A stretch of DNA of 64,000 nucleotides from Kitasatospora sp. NBC_01250 (GTDB taxonomy: Bacteria; Actinomycetota; Actinomycetes; Streptomycetales; Streptomycetaceae). The position numbers and the translations under genes were made by a program. Numbering within the stretch: position 1 is the stretch's first letter; every line of letters starts with the position of its first letter. A model generated the notes under the pieces. It did no database searches. It was not told the origin of the DNA and worked only from the letters and a program-made list of their open reading frames with translations. Positions 16,186 through 25,653 of this stretch are shown in pieces. Location: positions 3,534,001-3,598,000 of the forward strand of contig NZ_CP108476.1 of assembly GCF_036226465.1 (NCBI RefSeq), given 5' to 3'.

Positions 16186-19100
16186 ATGAGTACAGCGACC
16201 GGGATCCAGGTAGCCGTCCTCGGGCCGCTGGTGGTCCGCGGCCCGCAGGGTGATCCCGTCGACCTGCCCGGTGCCCGGGTCGGCTCATTGGTGATCCGCC
16301 TCGTGCTGGCCCACCGCCGTCCGGTCAGCGCCGAACGTCTCATCGACGACCTGTGGGGTGCCGCGCCGCCCGCCCGCCCGCTCAACGCCCTGCAGGCGTT
16401 GGTGTCCCGGCTGCGCCGGCTGGCGCCCGCCCTGCCCATCACCTCCGGCCCGTCGGGGTACGCGCTGGACGTGCCGGGCGACGCGGTGGACCTCTGGCGG
16501 TTCGAGGAGTTGGCGCGGCGCGGCCACACCGAGCTCGCCGCCGAGCCGGAGCTCGCGGCCCGGACCTTGCGCGAGGCCCTGGAGCTGTGGCGCGGCGAGG
16601 AATTCAGCGAAGCGGCCGGCGCCCTGTTCGTCCAGGCCGCGGCGGCCCGGGTGACGGAGCTGCGGCGCACCGTCCTCGGCGACCGGATCGATGCCGACCT
16701 GGCGTTGGGGTGCGGGGCCGAGATAGTCCCCGAACTGGAGCAGTTGGCCGCCTCGGCGCCGATCGACGAATTGTGCCACGCCCGGCTGATGCGGGCCCTG
16801 CACGCGGCCGGGCGCAAGGCCGAGGCACTGGACGTATACGCCCGGGTGCGCGGCCGACTCAGCCACGAGCTGGGCCTGGACCCGTCGCCGGACCTGGAAC
16901 GGGCCCACCTCGCGGTACTGCGCGAGGAACCGGCGGTGGTCGCCGCCGTGCAGCCGGCCGCGGTGAGCCGGCCCACCGCCGCCCGGGCGCGGCGCACCGG
17001 CACGATGCGCTCCGTTGCGCCGATGCGGCTCACCCGCGTCCTCGGGCGGGCGGCGGAACTCTCCGAGCTCTCCCAACTGCTCGTCGAAGCACGCCTGGTC
17101 ACCCTGATCGGCCCCGGCGGCGTCGGCAAGACCCGGCTCGGCGTGGAGGCGGCGCAGACTCTCACGAACCGTTTCGAGGACGGCGTGTGGTGGGTGGCGC
17201 TAGCCGCGGTCGAGGATCCCGCCCGGGTGCCGGAGACCGTGCTGGCCGCCCTCGCCGCGAGCAGTCCGGCGGTGCTGGGGGCCGCAGAGGTACCCGTTGC
17301 CACTCCGTACGAGCGGCTGATCGACGCGGTCGGGGACCGCGAGCTGCTGCTGGTCCTGGACAACTGCGAGCACGTGATCGACGCGGTGGCAGAACTGGCC
17401 GACGAACTGTTCCAGTGGTGCCCCGGGGTGCGGATCCTGGCCACCAGCCGGGAGCCGTTGGCCACCGACGGCGAGCAGTTGCTGTCCGTGCGACCGCTGC
17501 CCCTGCCACCCGTCAAGGCCACGCTCCACCAGGTGCGCGACAGCCCGGCCGTCCAGCTGCTGACCGAACGCACCAGGGCGGTGCGCTCCTCGTTCCAGGT
17601 GGACGAGGGCAACGCGGCGGACGTGGCGCGGATCTGCCGGCGGCTCGACGGCCTGCCGTTGGCCCTGGAACTGGCCGCGGCACGGCTGCGGGCCCTGTCG
17701 CCGGCCGAGGTCGCCGAACGGTTGGACGACCACTTCCGGATCCTCTCCAGCGATCTTCGGGGCCGCCCGGAGCGGCATCGCACGCTGCACGCCGCCGTCG
17801 GCTGGAGCTGGGGACTGCTCCGCCTGGAGGAGCGGGTACTGGCCCGCCGGCTGGCGGTGTTCTCCGGCGGGGCGACGCTGAGGGCGGTGGAGGAGATCTG
17901 CACCGACCCGGGGGTCGGGGTTGTTCCCCGCAACGTGGTCGATCTGCTGACGGCACTGGTGGACAAGTCGCTGGTCCAGCTCGACGAATCCGGACCACAG
18001 GCGCGCTACCACACCCTGGAGACCGTGCGCGGCTATCTGGCCGAGCGGCTCGACGACGAGGGCGAGGAGGCGGCCTTGCGGGCCACGCACGCAAGGCATT
18101 TCGCCCAGCTGGCGGAGACGGCCGAACAGCGATTGATCGGGGTGGACCAGGCCCTCTGGCTGGGCCGGGTAGCCGCCGACCACGACAACCTGCAGGCGGC
18201 GCTGCGCTGGTCCCTCGCCGCCGGCGAGGGTGCGCTGGCGATCCGCCTGGTGGCTGCCCTGGGCAGGTACTGGTCGCTGTGCGGCCAGCAGATCGAGGCC
18301 GCGGACTGGGCGGACCGGGCGTTGGCCGTGCCGGGCGAGGACGCCCCGGCCGATGCCCGCGCCATCGTCATGATCATGTCCGCGCTCGCGCCCACCGCTT
18401 CGCCACAGGGGATGGCCGACGCGCTGGCGAGCATTCGTTCCTGGTTGGACCTGGCCGAGCAGAGCTGCTCGCCAGGCACTGAGGAACGCCCAGAACTCAC
18501 CGCGTTCCGGGGCATGCTGAGCGTGCTCGACCAGGACCCCGACGGCGCACTCGACGCCATGGCGCAGCTCACCCGGGCTCCGCACGCCTGGGTGCGCTCC
18601 TGTGGGCATCTCAACTGCGGCCACCTCTACTCCGCCCGGCGCGACGGTCCACGCGCCATCTGGCACTTCCGGGCCGCGCTGCGGGAGTCGCGGAGCATCG
18701 GCGAGCGGTGGGGGCAGATCCAGGCGCTCAGCGCGCTGGCCGACATCGCCGCCAGCACCGCCGGACCGAGCGAGGCGATCGAGTTGCTGGAGGACGCGCT
18801 GCGGCTGGCGGCGGAGTTGGGCGCCTTGGAGGACCAGGTGCTGCTACGGGCACGACTCGGCAGTGTGTTGGCCGGGAGCGGTGACCTGCCCGGGGCACGT
18901 GCCCTGCTGGAGACCGGGCTGCGCACGGCCCGGCAGAGCGGGGTCACCCGCTGCCTGCCGCACATCCGCGGGGCCTTCGCCGAGATCGCCCGCTGGCAGC
19001 GCGACCTTCCGGTGGCCGCGGCCTGCCTCGCGCGAAGCATCGCCGCACTGCGGGCCGCCCCGCGCCCTGACGTGGGACAGCTCGCCCTGCTGCTGTGCGG

Positions 19101-19452
19101 CCTGGGCCATGTTGAGGTGGCGCGAGACCACCTGGGCCTGGCCGGGGACCACTGCGAGGAGGCCCTGTCGCACTCCCTCCTGCTGGGTGACGCGCGGGTG
19201 GCCGGTCGTGTGGCACTGCTGGCCGCCGACATCGCCGCCGCCCGGGGCGAGGCCGAGCGAGCGATGCGCCTGCTCGGCGTCACGGCCGGGACAGCGGCGT
19301 TGGCGGCGGGCCACCTCGACATGACGCGGATCCGGGAACGCTGCGCGATGGTACTGAGCGACACAGAGCTGACCGCGGCCCACCAGTGGGGGATTTCGTG
19401 CGCGGCCGAGACCACACTGGCGGGCGTCTTCGCGGCCATCAGGAGGACCTGA
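16186..19452 (+). CDS. AfsR-type SARP regulator with NB-ARC and TPR domains
   Basis: A 1088-residue transcription activator. An OmpR-like winged helix and bacterial transcriptional activation domain occupy about 1-260 (AVLGPLVV..., LIDDLWG, LVSRLRR, GYALDVPGDAVD). An NB-ARC ATPase follows with P-loop GPGGVGKT near 309 and LLLVLDNCEH. The C-terminal third is helical TPR-like repeat. Proteins of this layout bind DNA as SARPs with activity tuned by nucleotide state. ATG at 16186 is the first start that gives the canonical N-terminus. It is convergent with the methyltransferase operon, with only 30 bp between. It is a likely co-regulator with the small SARP at 41008. Confidence 0.93.
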   Translation: MSTATGIQVAVLGPLVVRGPQGDPVDLPGARVGSLVIRLVLAHRRPVSAERLIDDLWGAAPPARPLNALQALVSRLRRLAPALPITSGPSGYALDVPGDAVDLWRFEELARRGHTELAAEPELAARTLREALELWRGEEFSEAAGALFVQAAAARVTELRRTVLGDRIDADLALGCGAEIVPELEQLAASAPIDELCHARLMRALHAAGRKAEALDVYARVRGRLSHELGLDPSPDLERAHLAVLREEPAVVAAVQPAAVSRPTAARARRTGTMRSVAPMRLTRVLGRAAELSELSQLLVEARLVTLIGPGGVGKTRLGVEAAQTLTNRFEDGVWWVALAAVEDPARVPETVLAALAASSPAVLGAAEVPVATPYERLIDAVGDRELLLVLDNCEHVIDAVAELADELFQWCPGVRILATSREPLATDGEQLLSVRPLPLPPVKATLHQVRDSPAVQLLTERTRAVRSSFQVDEGNAADVARICRRLDGLPLALELAAARLRALSPAEVAERLDDHFRILSSDLRGRPERHRTLHAAVGWSWGLLRLEERVLARRLAVFSGGATLRAVEEICTDPGVGVVPRNVVDLLTALVDKSLVQLDESGPQARYHTLETVRGYLAERLDDEGEEAALRATHARHFAQLAETAEQRLIGVDQALWLGRVAADHDNLQAALRWSLAAGEGALAIRLVAALGRYWSLCGQQIEAADWADRALAVPGEDAPADARAIVMIMSALAPTASPQGMADALASIRSWLDLAEQSCSPGTEERPELTAFRGMLSVLDQDPDGALDAMAQLTRAPHAWVRSCGHLNCGHLYSARRDGPRAIWHFRAALRESRSIGERWGQIQALSALADIAASTAGPSEAIELLEDALRLAAELGALEDQVLLRARLGSVLAGSGDLPGARALLETGLRTARQSGVTRCLPHIRGAFAEIARWQRDLPVAAACLARSIAALRAAPRPDVGQLALLLCGLGHVEVARDHLGLAGDHCEEALSHSLLLGDARVAGRVALLAADIAAARGEAERAMRLLGVTAGTAALAAGHLDMTRIRERCAMVLSDTELTAAHQWGISCAAETTLAGVFAAIRRT

Positions 19453-19482
19453 CGGCCCACGCGTACCGGCCGCGGGCGCTGC

Positions 19483-20532
19483 TCAGCGGGCGGCGGGCAC
19501 GACACCCTCGACCAGGTGCACCTGACTGCCAGTACCCGTGATCTGCCGGAACTCCAGCCCGGCCTGCTCGAACAGCGCGCGGAACTGGCCGCTGGTGCGC
19601 TCCCGGCCACCCTGGCTGACCAGCATCAGCAGGTTCATCACGGTGGCGATCTCCGGTGTGCGGGAGAGGTCCAGGACCTGCTCGATCAGCACGACCCTGG
19701 CTCCCGCCGGAGCACTGCTGGCCAGCGTGCGCAGGACGGCGACCGCCGTGTCGTCGTCCCACATGTGCAGCACGCCCTTGAGCAGGTACGTGTCCGCCTT
19801 CACCGGGATGTCCTGGTGGCAGTCGCCGGCCAGCACCGCGCAGCGGTCGCCCAGCTCCCCGCCGTCGAGCAGCGCGGGATCCGTGGTGGACACCACCCGC
19901 TCCAGGTCGAAGAGGACCCCGCGCAGCTGGGGCCACCGCTCCAGCAGGGCCCTCAGCAGGGTGCCGCGGCCCCCGCCGATGTCGGCCACCGTCCCGCAGT
20001 CCGCCAGATCCAAGGCCTCGGCCACCGCGGCCGCCGTGATCTCGCCGGACTTGGCCATCGCCCGATCGAAGAGTGCCCCGAGCTCCGGTTCCTCCTCGTG
20101 CAGGTGGGTGAAGAGCGTCGTCCCGTACACCTCGGGGAAGACGCTGCGGCCGGTGCGGACCGCCTCGTCCAGTCGCGACCAGATCTGCCAGGCAAACGGC
20201 GCCCCGGCGAGCAGGGCCATCGGCCGGCGCCCGCCGGGCGCGTCCGCGCGCAGGAGCCGGGAGAGCTCGGTGTGGGCGTACACACCCTCGGTGGTCTCCC
20301 GGAACAACCCCTGGCAGGCGAGCGCCCGCAGCAACTGGCCGAGCGCCTCCTCATCGGCGCCGACCGCCGACGCGAGCGCGCCGACGGTCAGCGGCTGCTC
20401 GCCGAGCGCGTCGGCCAGTTCCAGCCGAGCGGCCGCGGTGATCGCGGCGGTCACACCGAGGCTGTACGCCAAGGAGTGCAGCCGCAGCGGCGCCGCGACC
20501 TCGGGCTCGATCATCTCTGGCGACTCAGCCAT
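19483..20532 (-). CDS. SAM-dependent O-methyltransferase (DnrK/TcmN family)
   Basis: A 349-residue class I methyltransferase with an N-terminal dimerisation winged helix and a Rossmann SAM domain marked by VADIGGGRGTLL, then YLLKGVLHMWDD. This family methylates phenolic hydroxyls of aromatic polyketides. ATG at 20532 has GGAGGA upstream and overlaps the stop of the preceding monooxygenase gene by 8 bp. It is the last of three minus-strand genes starting at 22790. Probable role: O-methylation of the aglycone. Confidence 0.92.
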   Translation of the reverse strand: MAESPEMIEPEVAAPLRLHSLAYSLGVTAAITAAARLELADALGEQPLTVGALASAVGADEEALGQLLRALACQGLFRETTEGVYAHTELSRLLRADAPGGRRPMALLAGAPFAWQIWSRLDEAVRTGRSVFPEVYGTTLFTHLHEEEPELGALFDRAMAKSGEITAAAVAEALDLADCGTVADIGGGRGTLLRALLERWPQLRGVLFDLERVVSTTDPALLDGGELGDRCAVLAGDCHQDIPVKADTYLLKGVLHMWDDDTAVAVLRTLASSAPAGARVVLIEQVLDLSRTPEIATVMNLLMLVSQGGRERTSGQFRALFEQAGLEFRQITGTGSQVHLVEGVVPAAR

Positions 20533-21724
20533 GGGACGGTTCCTCCTTAGTGGTGGGCCCGGCTGTCGCAAGGACGCTCCGGGCGTAGACGCCGACATTG
20601 CTGTCGAACTCCAGAGCGGCATGGCTGGCAGCCGCGTGCACGTCCCGCCAGGCCCTTTCCACCGCACTGCCCTCCAGCTGCCCGCGCGCGCCGCTGCCGT
20701 GCTGCAACCGGTCCACCGCCTCGGTCAGTGTCTCGGCGATGAGGGCGAAGTCACGGTGGTTGCGGGGAACGGTCTGCGGCCCGGCACCAGCGTCGGCCTG
20801 GGCCGCGATCCGGCCGAGCAGCAGACCCGCGGCATCGATTGCGAACGAGGCGCGGGCCAGCACCGACTGCACCGACGGCTTCTCCGCCGCCTGCACCGTA
20901 CGCCCCATCAGCACCTCGGTCTTGCGGCCGATCCACCCCGTCCAGGCGGACAGCGCTCCCAGGGCCGATCCGAACGCGGGGGTGAGCATGGTGAGCCCGT
21001 TGACCAGGCGCAGGGGCACCCCATGGCAACCGACCGGCTCCGTCTCGGGGGCTGTACCGGCCAGCAGGACGGCCTGGCTGAACGTCCGGGCGACCGGCAC
21101 GAACACGTCGTCGAGGATGACGGTCCGGCTGCCCGTGCCGCGCAGTCCGACCGTGAACCAGGTGTCCTCAACCGCGCAGTCACGGCGCGGTACCGCGAAG
21201 AAACGCAACCGCTTCTCCGCGATACCCGGCTCCCAGGCCGTCAGCAAGACCCAGTGCGCGAAGTCCACGCCACTGATGAAGTTCCAGCTGCCGCTCAGCC
21301 GCCAGCCGCCGGAGACCGACCGGGCCTCGCCGTTCGGCACGAAGCCCGCCGAGATCCGGGCGTCCGGCCCCTCCCGCCACACTGCCTGCTGGCCTTCGGC
21401 CGGCAGGTAGGCGGCGAGGCGGGCGTGTGAGGCGAACAGTGAGGCGCACCAACCGGCGGCGGCGCAGCCCTGCGACACCTCGGTCGTTGCGGCGACGAAG
21501 TCGCTGAACGTACCGGCCGAACCACCGAACCGCCGGGGCACGAAGTGCCGGCTGAACCCAGCGTCGGTCAGCGCCTCGACCGCCTTGGAGGCCAGCTGGC
21601 GATCGCGGTCCGCCTGGAGTGCCAGCGGCTCGACGACCGACCGGGCGGTGACGGCGGCAGCGGCCAGTGGCCCCGGCTGCCCGGGGCGCGGCTCGGGGAT
21701 CGTGGACACGCCGATATCCCACAT
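20525..21724 (-). CDS. Acyl-CoA dehydrogenase-fold flavin monooxygenase (HsaA/ActVA-5/DnmZ type)
   Basis: A 399-residue protein with the acyl-CoA dehydrogenase fold. It fits the group D monooxygenases (HsaA, ActVA-ORF5, DszC) and the related nitrososynthases (DnmZ, KijD3). Features include VPRRFGGSAGTFSDF near 55-70, AAAGWCASLFASHARL, and WNFISGVDFAHW. Such enzymes use reduced flavin from a separate reductase; none is visible in the window. No sugar aminotransferase is present, so hydroxylation of the aromatic core is more likely than amino-sugar oxidation. ATG at 21724 has AGGAGG upstream. Confidence 0.8.
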   Translation of the reverse strand: MWDIGVSTIPEPRPGQPGPLAAAAVTARSVVEPLALQADRDRQLASKAVEALTDAGFSRHFVPRRFGGSAGTFSDFVAATTEVSQGCAAAGWCASLFASHARLAAYLPAEGQQAVWREGPDARISAGFVPNGEARSVSGGWRLSGSWNFISGVDFAHWVLLTAWEPGIAEKRLRFFAVPRRDCAVEDTWFTVGLRGTGSRTVILDDVFVPVARTFSQAVLLAGTAPETEPVGCHGVPLRLVNGLTMLTPAFGSALGALSAWTGWIGRKTEVLMGRTVQAAEKPSVQSVLARASFAIDAAGLLLGRIAAQADAGAGPQTVPRNHRDFALIAETLTEAVDRLQHGSGARGQLEGSAVERAWRDVHAAASHAALEFDSNVGVYARSVLATAGPTTKEEPSHG

Positions 21725-21743
21725 GAGTGGCCTCCTAGTGTCG

Positions 21744-22790
21744 TCAGGGCCGGTCGGCGAGGAACAGCCGGTGCATGGCCGCCTCACTGCGGTGGCTTGT
21801 GGGGTTGACGAAGCCGGCCTCGGTCAGCATCTGCTGGTAGGTGTCCACCGAGTGGGTCTCACCCTGGTGCGTCTGCACCAGCATGATCACCGAGAACATG
21901 TACGGCAGCGGGTTGGTGTGCGGGGTGTCGCCCTCGTCGGTGGTGTGGCCGACCACCGCGATCCGGCCGCCCGGCTTGACGGCGGTGGCCGCGCGCCGCA
22001 GCAGCTCGGTGGCCTCCTCCTGGGAGAAGTGGTGCAGCACGTTGGTGAGCATCACCAGGTCGTAGGGGCCGCCCAGCGGCGTCTTGAACATGTCGCCGGC
22101 GATGGTCTTGAAGCGGTCGCCCAGCCCGAGCCGTTCGGCGTGGCGCTGGGTGATCTCCAGGACGTTCGGCCAGTCCAGGCCCGTGATCGTGGCACGCGGC
22201 TCGGCCTGCGCGAAGGTGAAGCCGTAACTTCCGTGACTGCAGGCGATGTCGAGCACGTCCAGCGTCTCACGGTCCTTGGCCCACGGCAGCAGCTGCTGGG
22301 TCATCAGCTCGGCCGCACCGTTGTTGAACCAGGTCGTGCTAGTGGCGAATTCCTGCCAGTAGTCGAAGTCCGGGGTGAGCGCGTGGGTCGGAGCGACGGT
22401 GCCGCCGTGCCGCACCGCGTCGATCAGCGTCTTCTGGGCGTCCCACTCCCAGTCGCTGGCACCGAGCCGGACCGCGCCACCGAAGAACCGGGGGCTCGTG
22501 CTGATCAGCAGCTCCCGACCGCCCTGCGGCAGGGCGTACTGGCCGCCGTCGGCGCGCAGCAGGCCGATGGCGGCCAGTGCGTCGAGCAGGATCCGCATGC
22601 CGCGCGGGTTGACGTCGGTGTGCGCGGCCAGCTGGTCCGCGGTCAGCGGACCGTCCCCGAGCGGGTCGAACAACCGTAGGTCGAAGGCGGTGCGCAGGAG
22701 CGCGGTCTTGACGTAACCGCGGGCGATGTCGTGCAACTGCTTGGTGTCGACGGCGGGCACCTGGGAACCGGGCTGTTCGGTGGTGGTCAT
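21744..22790 (-). CDS. SAM-dependent methyltransferase (O- or C-methylation)
   Basis: A 348-residue methyltransferase with an N-terminal winged-helix dimerisation region (HIARGYVKTALLRTAFD) and a C-terminal SAM domain (VLDIACSHGSYGF, LVMLTNVLHHF). The ACSHGSYGF loop departs from the common DxGGGxG form. Relatives in aromatic polyketide pathways include both O- and C-methyltransferases, so the atom methylated is open. ATG at 22790 has GGAAGG. First gene of the three-gene minus-strand operon, divergent from the flavin hydroxylase at 22904. Confidence 0.85.
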   Translation of the reverse strand: MTTTEQPGSQVPAVDTKQLHDIARGYVKTALLRTAFDLRLFDPLGDGPLTADQLAAHTDVNPRGMRILLDALAAIGLLRADGGQYALPQGGRELLISTSPRFFGGAVRLGASDWEWDAQKTLIDAVRHGGTVAPTHALTPDFDYWQEFATSTTWFNNGAAELMTQQLLPWAKDRETLDVLDIACSHGSYGFTFAQAEPRATITGLDWPNVLEITQRHAERLGLGDRFKTIAGDMFKTPLGGPYDLVMLTNVLHHFSQEEATELLRRAATAVKPGGRIAVVGHTTDEGDTPHTNPLPYMFSVIMLVQTHQGETHSVDTYQQMLTEAGFVNPTSHRSEAAMHRLFLADRP

Positions 22791-22837
22791 GACTACCTTC
22801 CATGGCTGGACAAGTGAGCACATGGTCGTGGCGGAAC

Positions 22838-22855
22838 TTCGAGGGACGTTCGAAG
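22838..22855 (+). promoter_or_regulatory. SARP heptamer pair in divergent promoter
   Basis: TTCGAGG at 22838 and TTCGAAG at 22849 form a near-perfect direct repeat at 11-bp spacing, midway between the methyltransferase operon (minus) and the flavin hydroxylase/ABC transporter operon (plus). Confidence 0.65.
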
Positions 22856-22903
22856 AACGCCCGTCACGCTGACCCGACCACCTCCGACGTGACGGGAAAC
22901 GGC

Positions 22904-24604
22904 ATGGACAGTGAAGTCTCGGTAGTGATCGCGGGGGGCGGGCTGGTGGGCCTGTCACTGGCTCTCTTCCTCGCCGACCAGGGGGTACGGACCCTGCTGG
23001 TCGAGCAGCACGACGGCCCGTCGACGCTCCCCCGCGGCCGCGGACTGAACCTGCGGACCATGGAGGTCCTGCGTGCCGCCGGCATCGAGGCGGCGCTGCG
23101 CGGCGCGCCCGCCTCGGTCCTGCGTGACCTGCCGGAGATCGCACGGGCCGACACTCTGGCGGGGGACCAGCTCTTCCACGCCGCCCGCCCCGCGCTGGAG
23201 TCCTTCACCGCGCTCAGCCCGACCACGCCGCTGATGTGCGACCAGAACGACGTGGAGCCAGTGCTCCGCGAACAGGCCCAACTACGTGGCGCTGAACTGC
23301 GGTTCGGCACCCGACTGCGATCCTTCCGACCGGATGCCGACGGGGTCACCGTCCAGCTGTGTGACCGCGCCACCGGCGCCGAGCAGGTGGTGCGGGCCGA
23401 CTACCTGGTGGCCGCCGACGGGCACCGTTCGACCGTGCGAGCCGCCCTCGGCATCGGCACCAGCGGGACGGGCAGCATCGCGCACTACGTGAACATCCCG
23501 TTCCGGGCGGATCTCGCCGGCCCGCTGCGTGGCCGGCGCCTGGCCCTGTGCTATCTCAACCAGCCGGTGCCGCACACCATGCTGACCCGGTTCGACCACC
23601 CCGAGCACTGGGTCCTCATGGTGCCCTACCGACCGGAAAGCGGTGAGCGGGCCGAGGACTTCACACCGTCCCGGTGCCTGGAACTGATCCGGGCGGCGAC
23701 CGGGGTTCCCGACCTCCTCCCGGCTCCCCTGGCGCTCGGCACCCGCACCGATCCGTCGGCCGTGACCACCGTGCAGACCTGGGAGCTCGCCTCGTGGACC
23801 GCCGACCGCTACCGGACAGGCCGGGTGCTGCTGGCCGGCGACGCCGCGCACGTAATGGCACCCGCCGGCGGCCTGGGCGGGAACACCGGTGTGCAGGACG
23901 CGCACAATCTGGCCTGGAAGCTGGCCGCAGTGCTGCGCGGCACCGCACAACTGAGCCTGCTGGACAGCTACGAGCAGGAACGCCGGCCGGTCGCCCTGGC
24001 GGCGTGCGAGCAGTCGGTGCGCCAGCAGTTGAGCCGGCGCTCGGCCGACTCGGCCCGGCCTCAGGGCCCGGTCGCGCACCCGCTGACAGCGGTACTCGGA
24101 TATCGCTACCGCTCGGCCGCCGTCGCGGCCGAGGACGGCACAGCCACGCCCCCGCCGCCGTCCCTGGAGTTCGCCGGGGAACCAGGCAGCCGGGCCCCGC
24201 ACCATCGCGTGCTGCGCGGGACCGAGCCGCTCTCCACGCTGGACCTGTATCGCGGCGGATTCGTTCTGCTCTGCGGGTCCGAGGGCGAGCACTGGGCCGC
24301 CGCCGGACGGCGGCTCGCGGACCGGCTGGGGCTTCGGGTCTACCGGATCGGCGATGAACTACACGACGAGAGCGGCGACTTCGCGAGCGCGCACGGGATC
24401 ACGGATCGCGGCGCGGTGCTGGTGCGGCCCGACGGCTTCGTCGGCTGGCGGGCCACCGACCAGGCCCCGGAGGGAACCGGGCGGCAGACGCTCGACACCG
24501 TGTTCGCGCGGCTGCTCGGCTGGTCCGAGAGCGCCGGACCTTGGTGTCAGGACCCATATCAGCGCCCTGTCAGTCGTGTCAGCGCCACATCAGAGGCGCT
24601 TTGA
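22904..24604 (+). CDS. Class A FAD-dependent aromatic polyketide hydroxylase
   Basis: A 566-residue flavoprotein hydroxylase of the PgaE/RdmE type. The FAD GxGxxG motif is at the N-terminus (VIAGGGLVGL), the second FAD site at VLLAGDAAHVMAPAGG, and a thioredoxin-like C-terminal domain covers roughly 400-560. These NADPH-dependent enzymes hydroxylate or epoxidise the polyketide core. The ATG at 22904 lacks a strong ribosome site. It is the first gene of an operon with the ABC exporter and GT5. Its last 50 bases hold repeated TCAG heptamers (separate entry). Confidence 0.93.
   Translation: MDSEVSVVIAGGGLVGLSLALFLADQGVRTLLVEQHDGPSTLPRGRGLNLRTMEVLRAAGIEAALRGAPASVLRDLPEIARADTLAGDQLFHAARPALESFTALSPTTPLMCDQNDVEPVLREQAQLRGAELRFGTRLRSFRPDADGVTVQLCDRATGAEQVVRADYLVAADGHRSTVRAALGIGTSGTGSIAHYVNIPFRADLAGPLRGRRLALCYLNQPVPHTMLTRFDHPEHWVLMVPYRPESGERAEDFTPSRCLELIRAATGVPDLLPAPLALGTRTDPSAVTTVQTWELASWTADRYRTGRVLLAGDAAHVMAPAGGLGGNTGVQDAHNLAWKLAAVLRGTAQLSLLDSYEQERRPVALAACEQSVRQQLSRRSADSARPQGPVAHPLTAVLGYRYRSAAVAAEDGTATPPPPSLEFAGEPGSRAPHHRVLRGTEPLSTLDLYRGGFVLLCGSEGEHWAAAGRRLADRLGLRVYRIGDELHDESGDFASAHGITDRGAVLVRPDGFVGWRATDQAPEGTGRQTLDTVFARLLGWSESAGPWCQDPYQRPVSRVSATSEAL
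24556..24593 (+). promoter_or_regulatory. Two TCAG heptamer pairs upstream of the exporter
   Basis: ATATCAG (24556) with CTGTCAG (24567), and GTGTCAG (24576) with ACATCAG (24587), form two pairs each at 11-bp spacing. They lie inside the end of the hydroxylase gene, 56-93 bp before the ABC ATPase start. A GTCAG-core heptamer has been described for some SARPs (PapR type), so this may be an operator distinct from the TCGAG sites. Confidence 0.4.
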
Positions 24605-24648
24605 ACCATGAAGTCGGCAACGCATGATCACAGAGAGGGAACCCAGCC

Positions 24649-25653
24649 ATGACCGAGGCGATTCTCGCCGAAGGACTCTGCAAGCGATTCGGCGAGGTGA
24701 CCGCCCTCGACGGGGTCGACTTGCGGATCCGCCCCGGCCAGGTCCTGGGCCTGCTCGGGCCGAACGGCTCCGGCAAGACCACCGCCGTGCGTATCCTCAG
24801 CACCCTGACCAAGCCGGACGCGGGGCAGGCACGGATCTACGGGTACGACGTCGTCCGTGATGCCGCCCGGGTGCGTCAACTCATCGCACTCACCGGCCAG
24901 TACGCGGCGGTCGACGAGAACCTCACCGGCACCGAGAACCTGGTGCTGATGGGTCGGCTGCTGGAGCTGAACCGGTCGCAGGCCCGCCTGCGGGCAGCGG
25001 AGCTGCTGGAGACCTTCGGGTTGACCGAGGCGGGCCGGCGCACCGCGCGGACCTACTCGGGCGGCATGCGCCGCCGGCTCGACCTGGCGGCGAGCCTGGT
25101 GGGCCGGCCGCGGGTGCTGTTCCTGGACGAACCCACCACGGGCCTCGATCCGAAGAGTCGCTTCGAGCTGTGGCGGGCGGTGCGCCGCCTGGCGGCCGAA
25201 GGCACCTCGGTGCTGCTCACCACTCAGTACCTGGAGGAGGCCGACCAGCTCGCGGACGATCTCCTGGTGATCAACAAGGGGCGGGTCGCGGCCAGCGGCA
25301 CCGCCGAGGCGCTGAAGGCGCAGACCGGCGGACGCACCCTGGTCATCCGGCCGAGCGACCCCGACAAGCTGGGCACGGCCCTGACCGCCGCCCAGGCGGT
25401 GGCGGCCCGCGCCACCGAGGAGGACAGCACCGTGGTGGTCGGCTCTGCGGACGCCGCCCTGCTGTCGGCGGTGCTGGGCAGTCTGTCGGCGGCCGGCGTG
25501 GAGGTGGACGAGGCGGGCCTGCGCAAGCCGAGCCTCGACGAGGCGTTCCTGGCCATCCTGGGCGAAACCGCCATGCCCGAGCAGGACGAGACGGCCGGGA
25601 CCGACCAGCGGACCCCGGTAGCCGCCAACACCAGCAAGGAGCACGCCGCATGA
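24649..25653 (+). CDS. ABC transporter ATPase, DrrA-like exporter subunit
   Basis: A 334-residue ATP-binding subunit. Walker A is GPNGSGKT near 37-44, the signature YSGGMRRR near 138, and Walker B VLFLDEPTTGLDP near 160; the C-terminal extension resembles DrrA. It pairs with the permease whose ATG overlaps its TGA by 4 bp. DrrAB-type pumps export anthracyclines and other glycosylated polyketides, so product efflux and self-resistance are the likely job. Ribosome site is GAGAGGGA. Confidence 0.95.
   Translation: MTEAILAEGLCKRFGEVTALDGVDLRIRPGQVLGLLGPNGSGKTTAVRILSTLTKPDAGQARIYGYDVVRDAARVRQLIALTGQYAAVDENLTGTENLVLMGRLLELNRSQARLRAAELLETFGLTEAGRRTARTYSGGMRRRLDLAASLVGRPRVLFLDEPTTGLDPKSRFELWRAVRRLAAEGTSVLLTTQYLEEADQLADDLLVINKGRVAASGTAEALKAQTGGRTLVIRPSDPDKLGTALTAAQAVAARATEEDSTVVVGSADAALLSAVLGSLSAAGVEVDEAGLRKPSLDEAFLAILGETAMPEQDETAGTDQRTPVAANTSKEHAA

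Noticed and set aside
20525..21724. Prolyl-carrier dehydrogenase of a pyrrole-forming pathway, together with NRPS 1 and the KAS III-like protein
   Set aside because: The sequence fits group D monooxygenases better, and the hand-read NRPS 1 pocket does not resemble the proline code.
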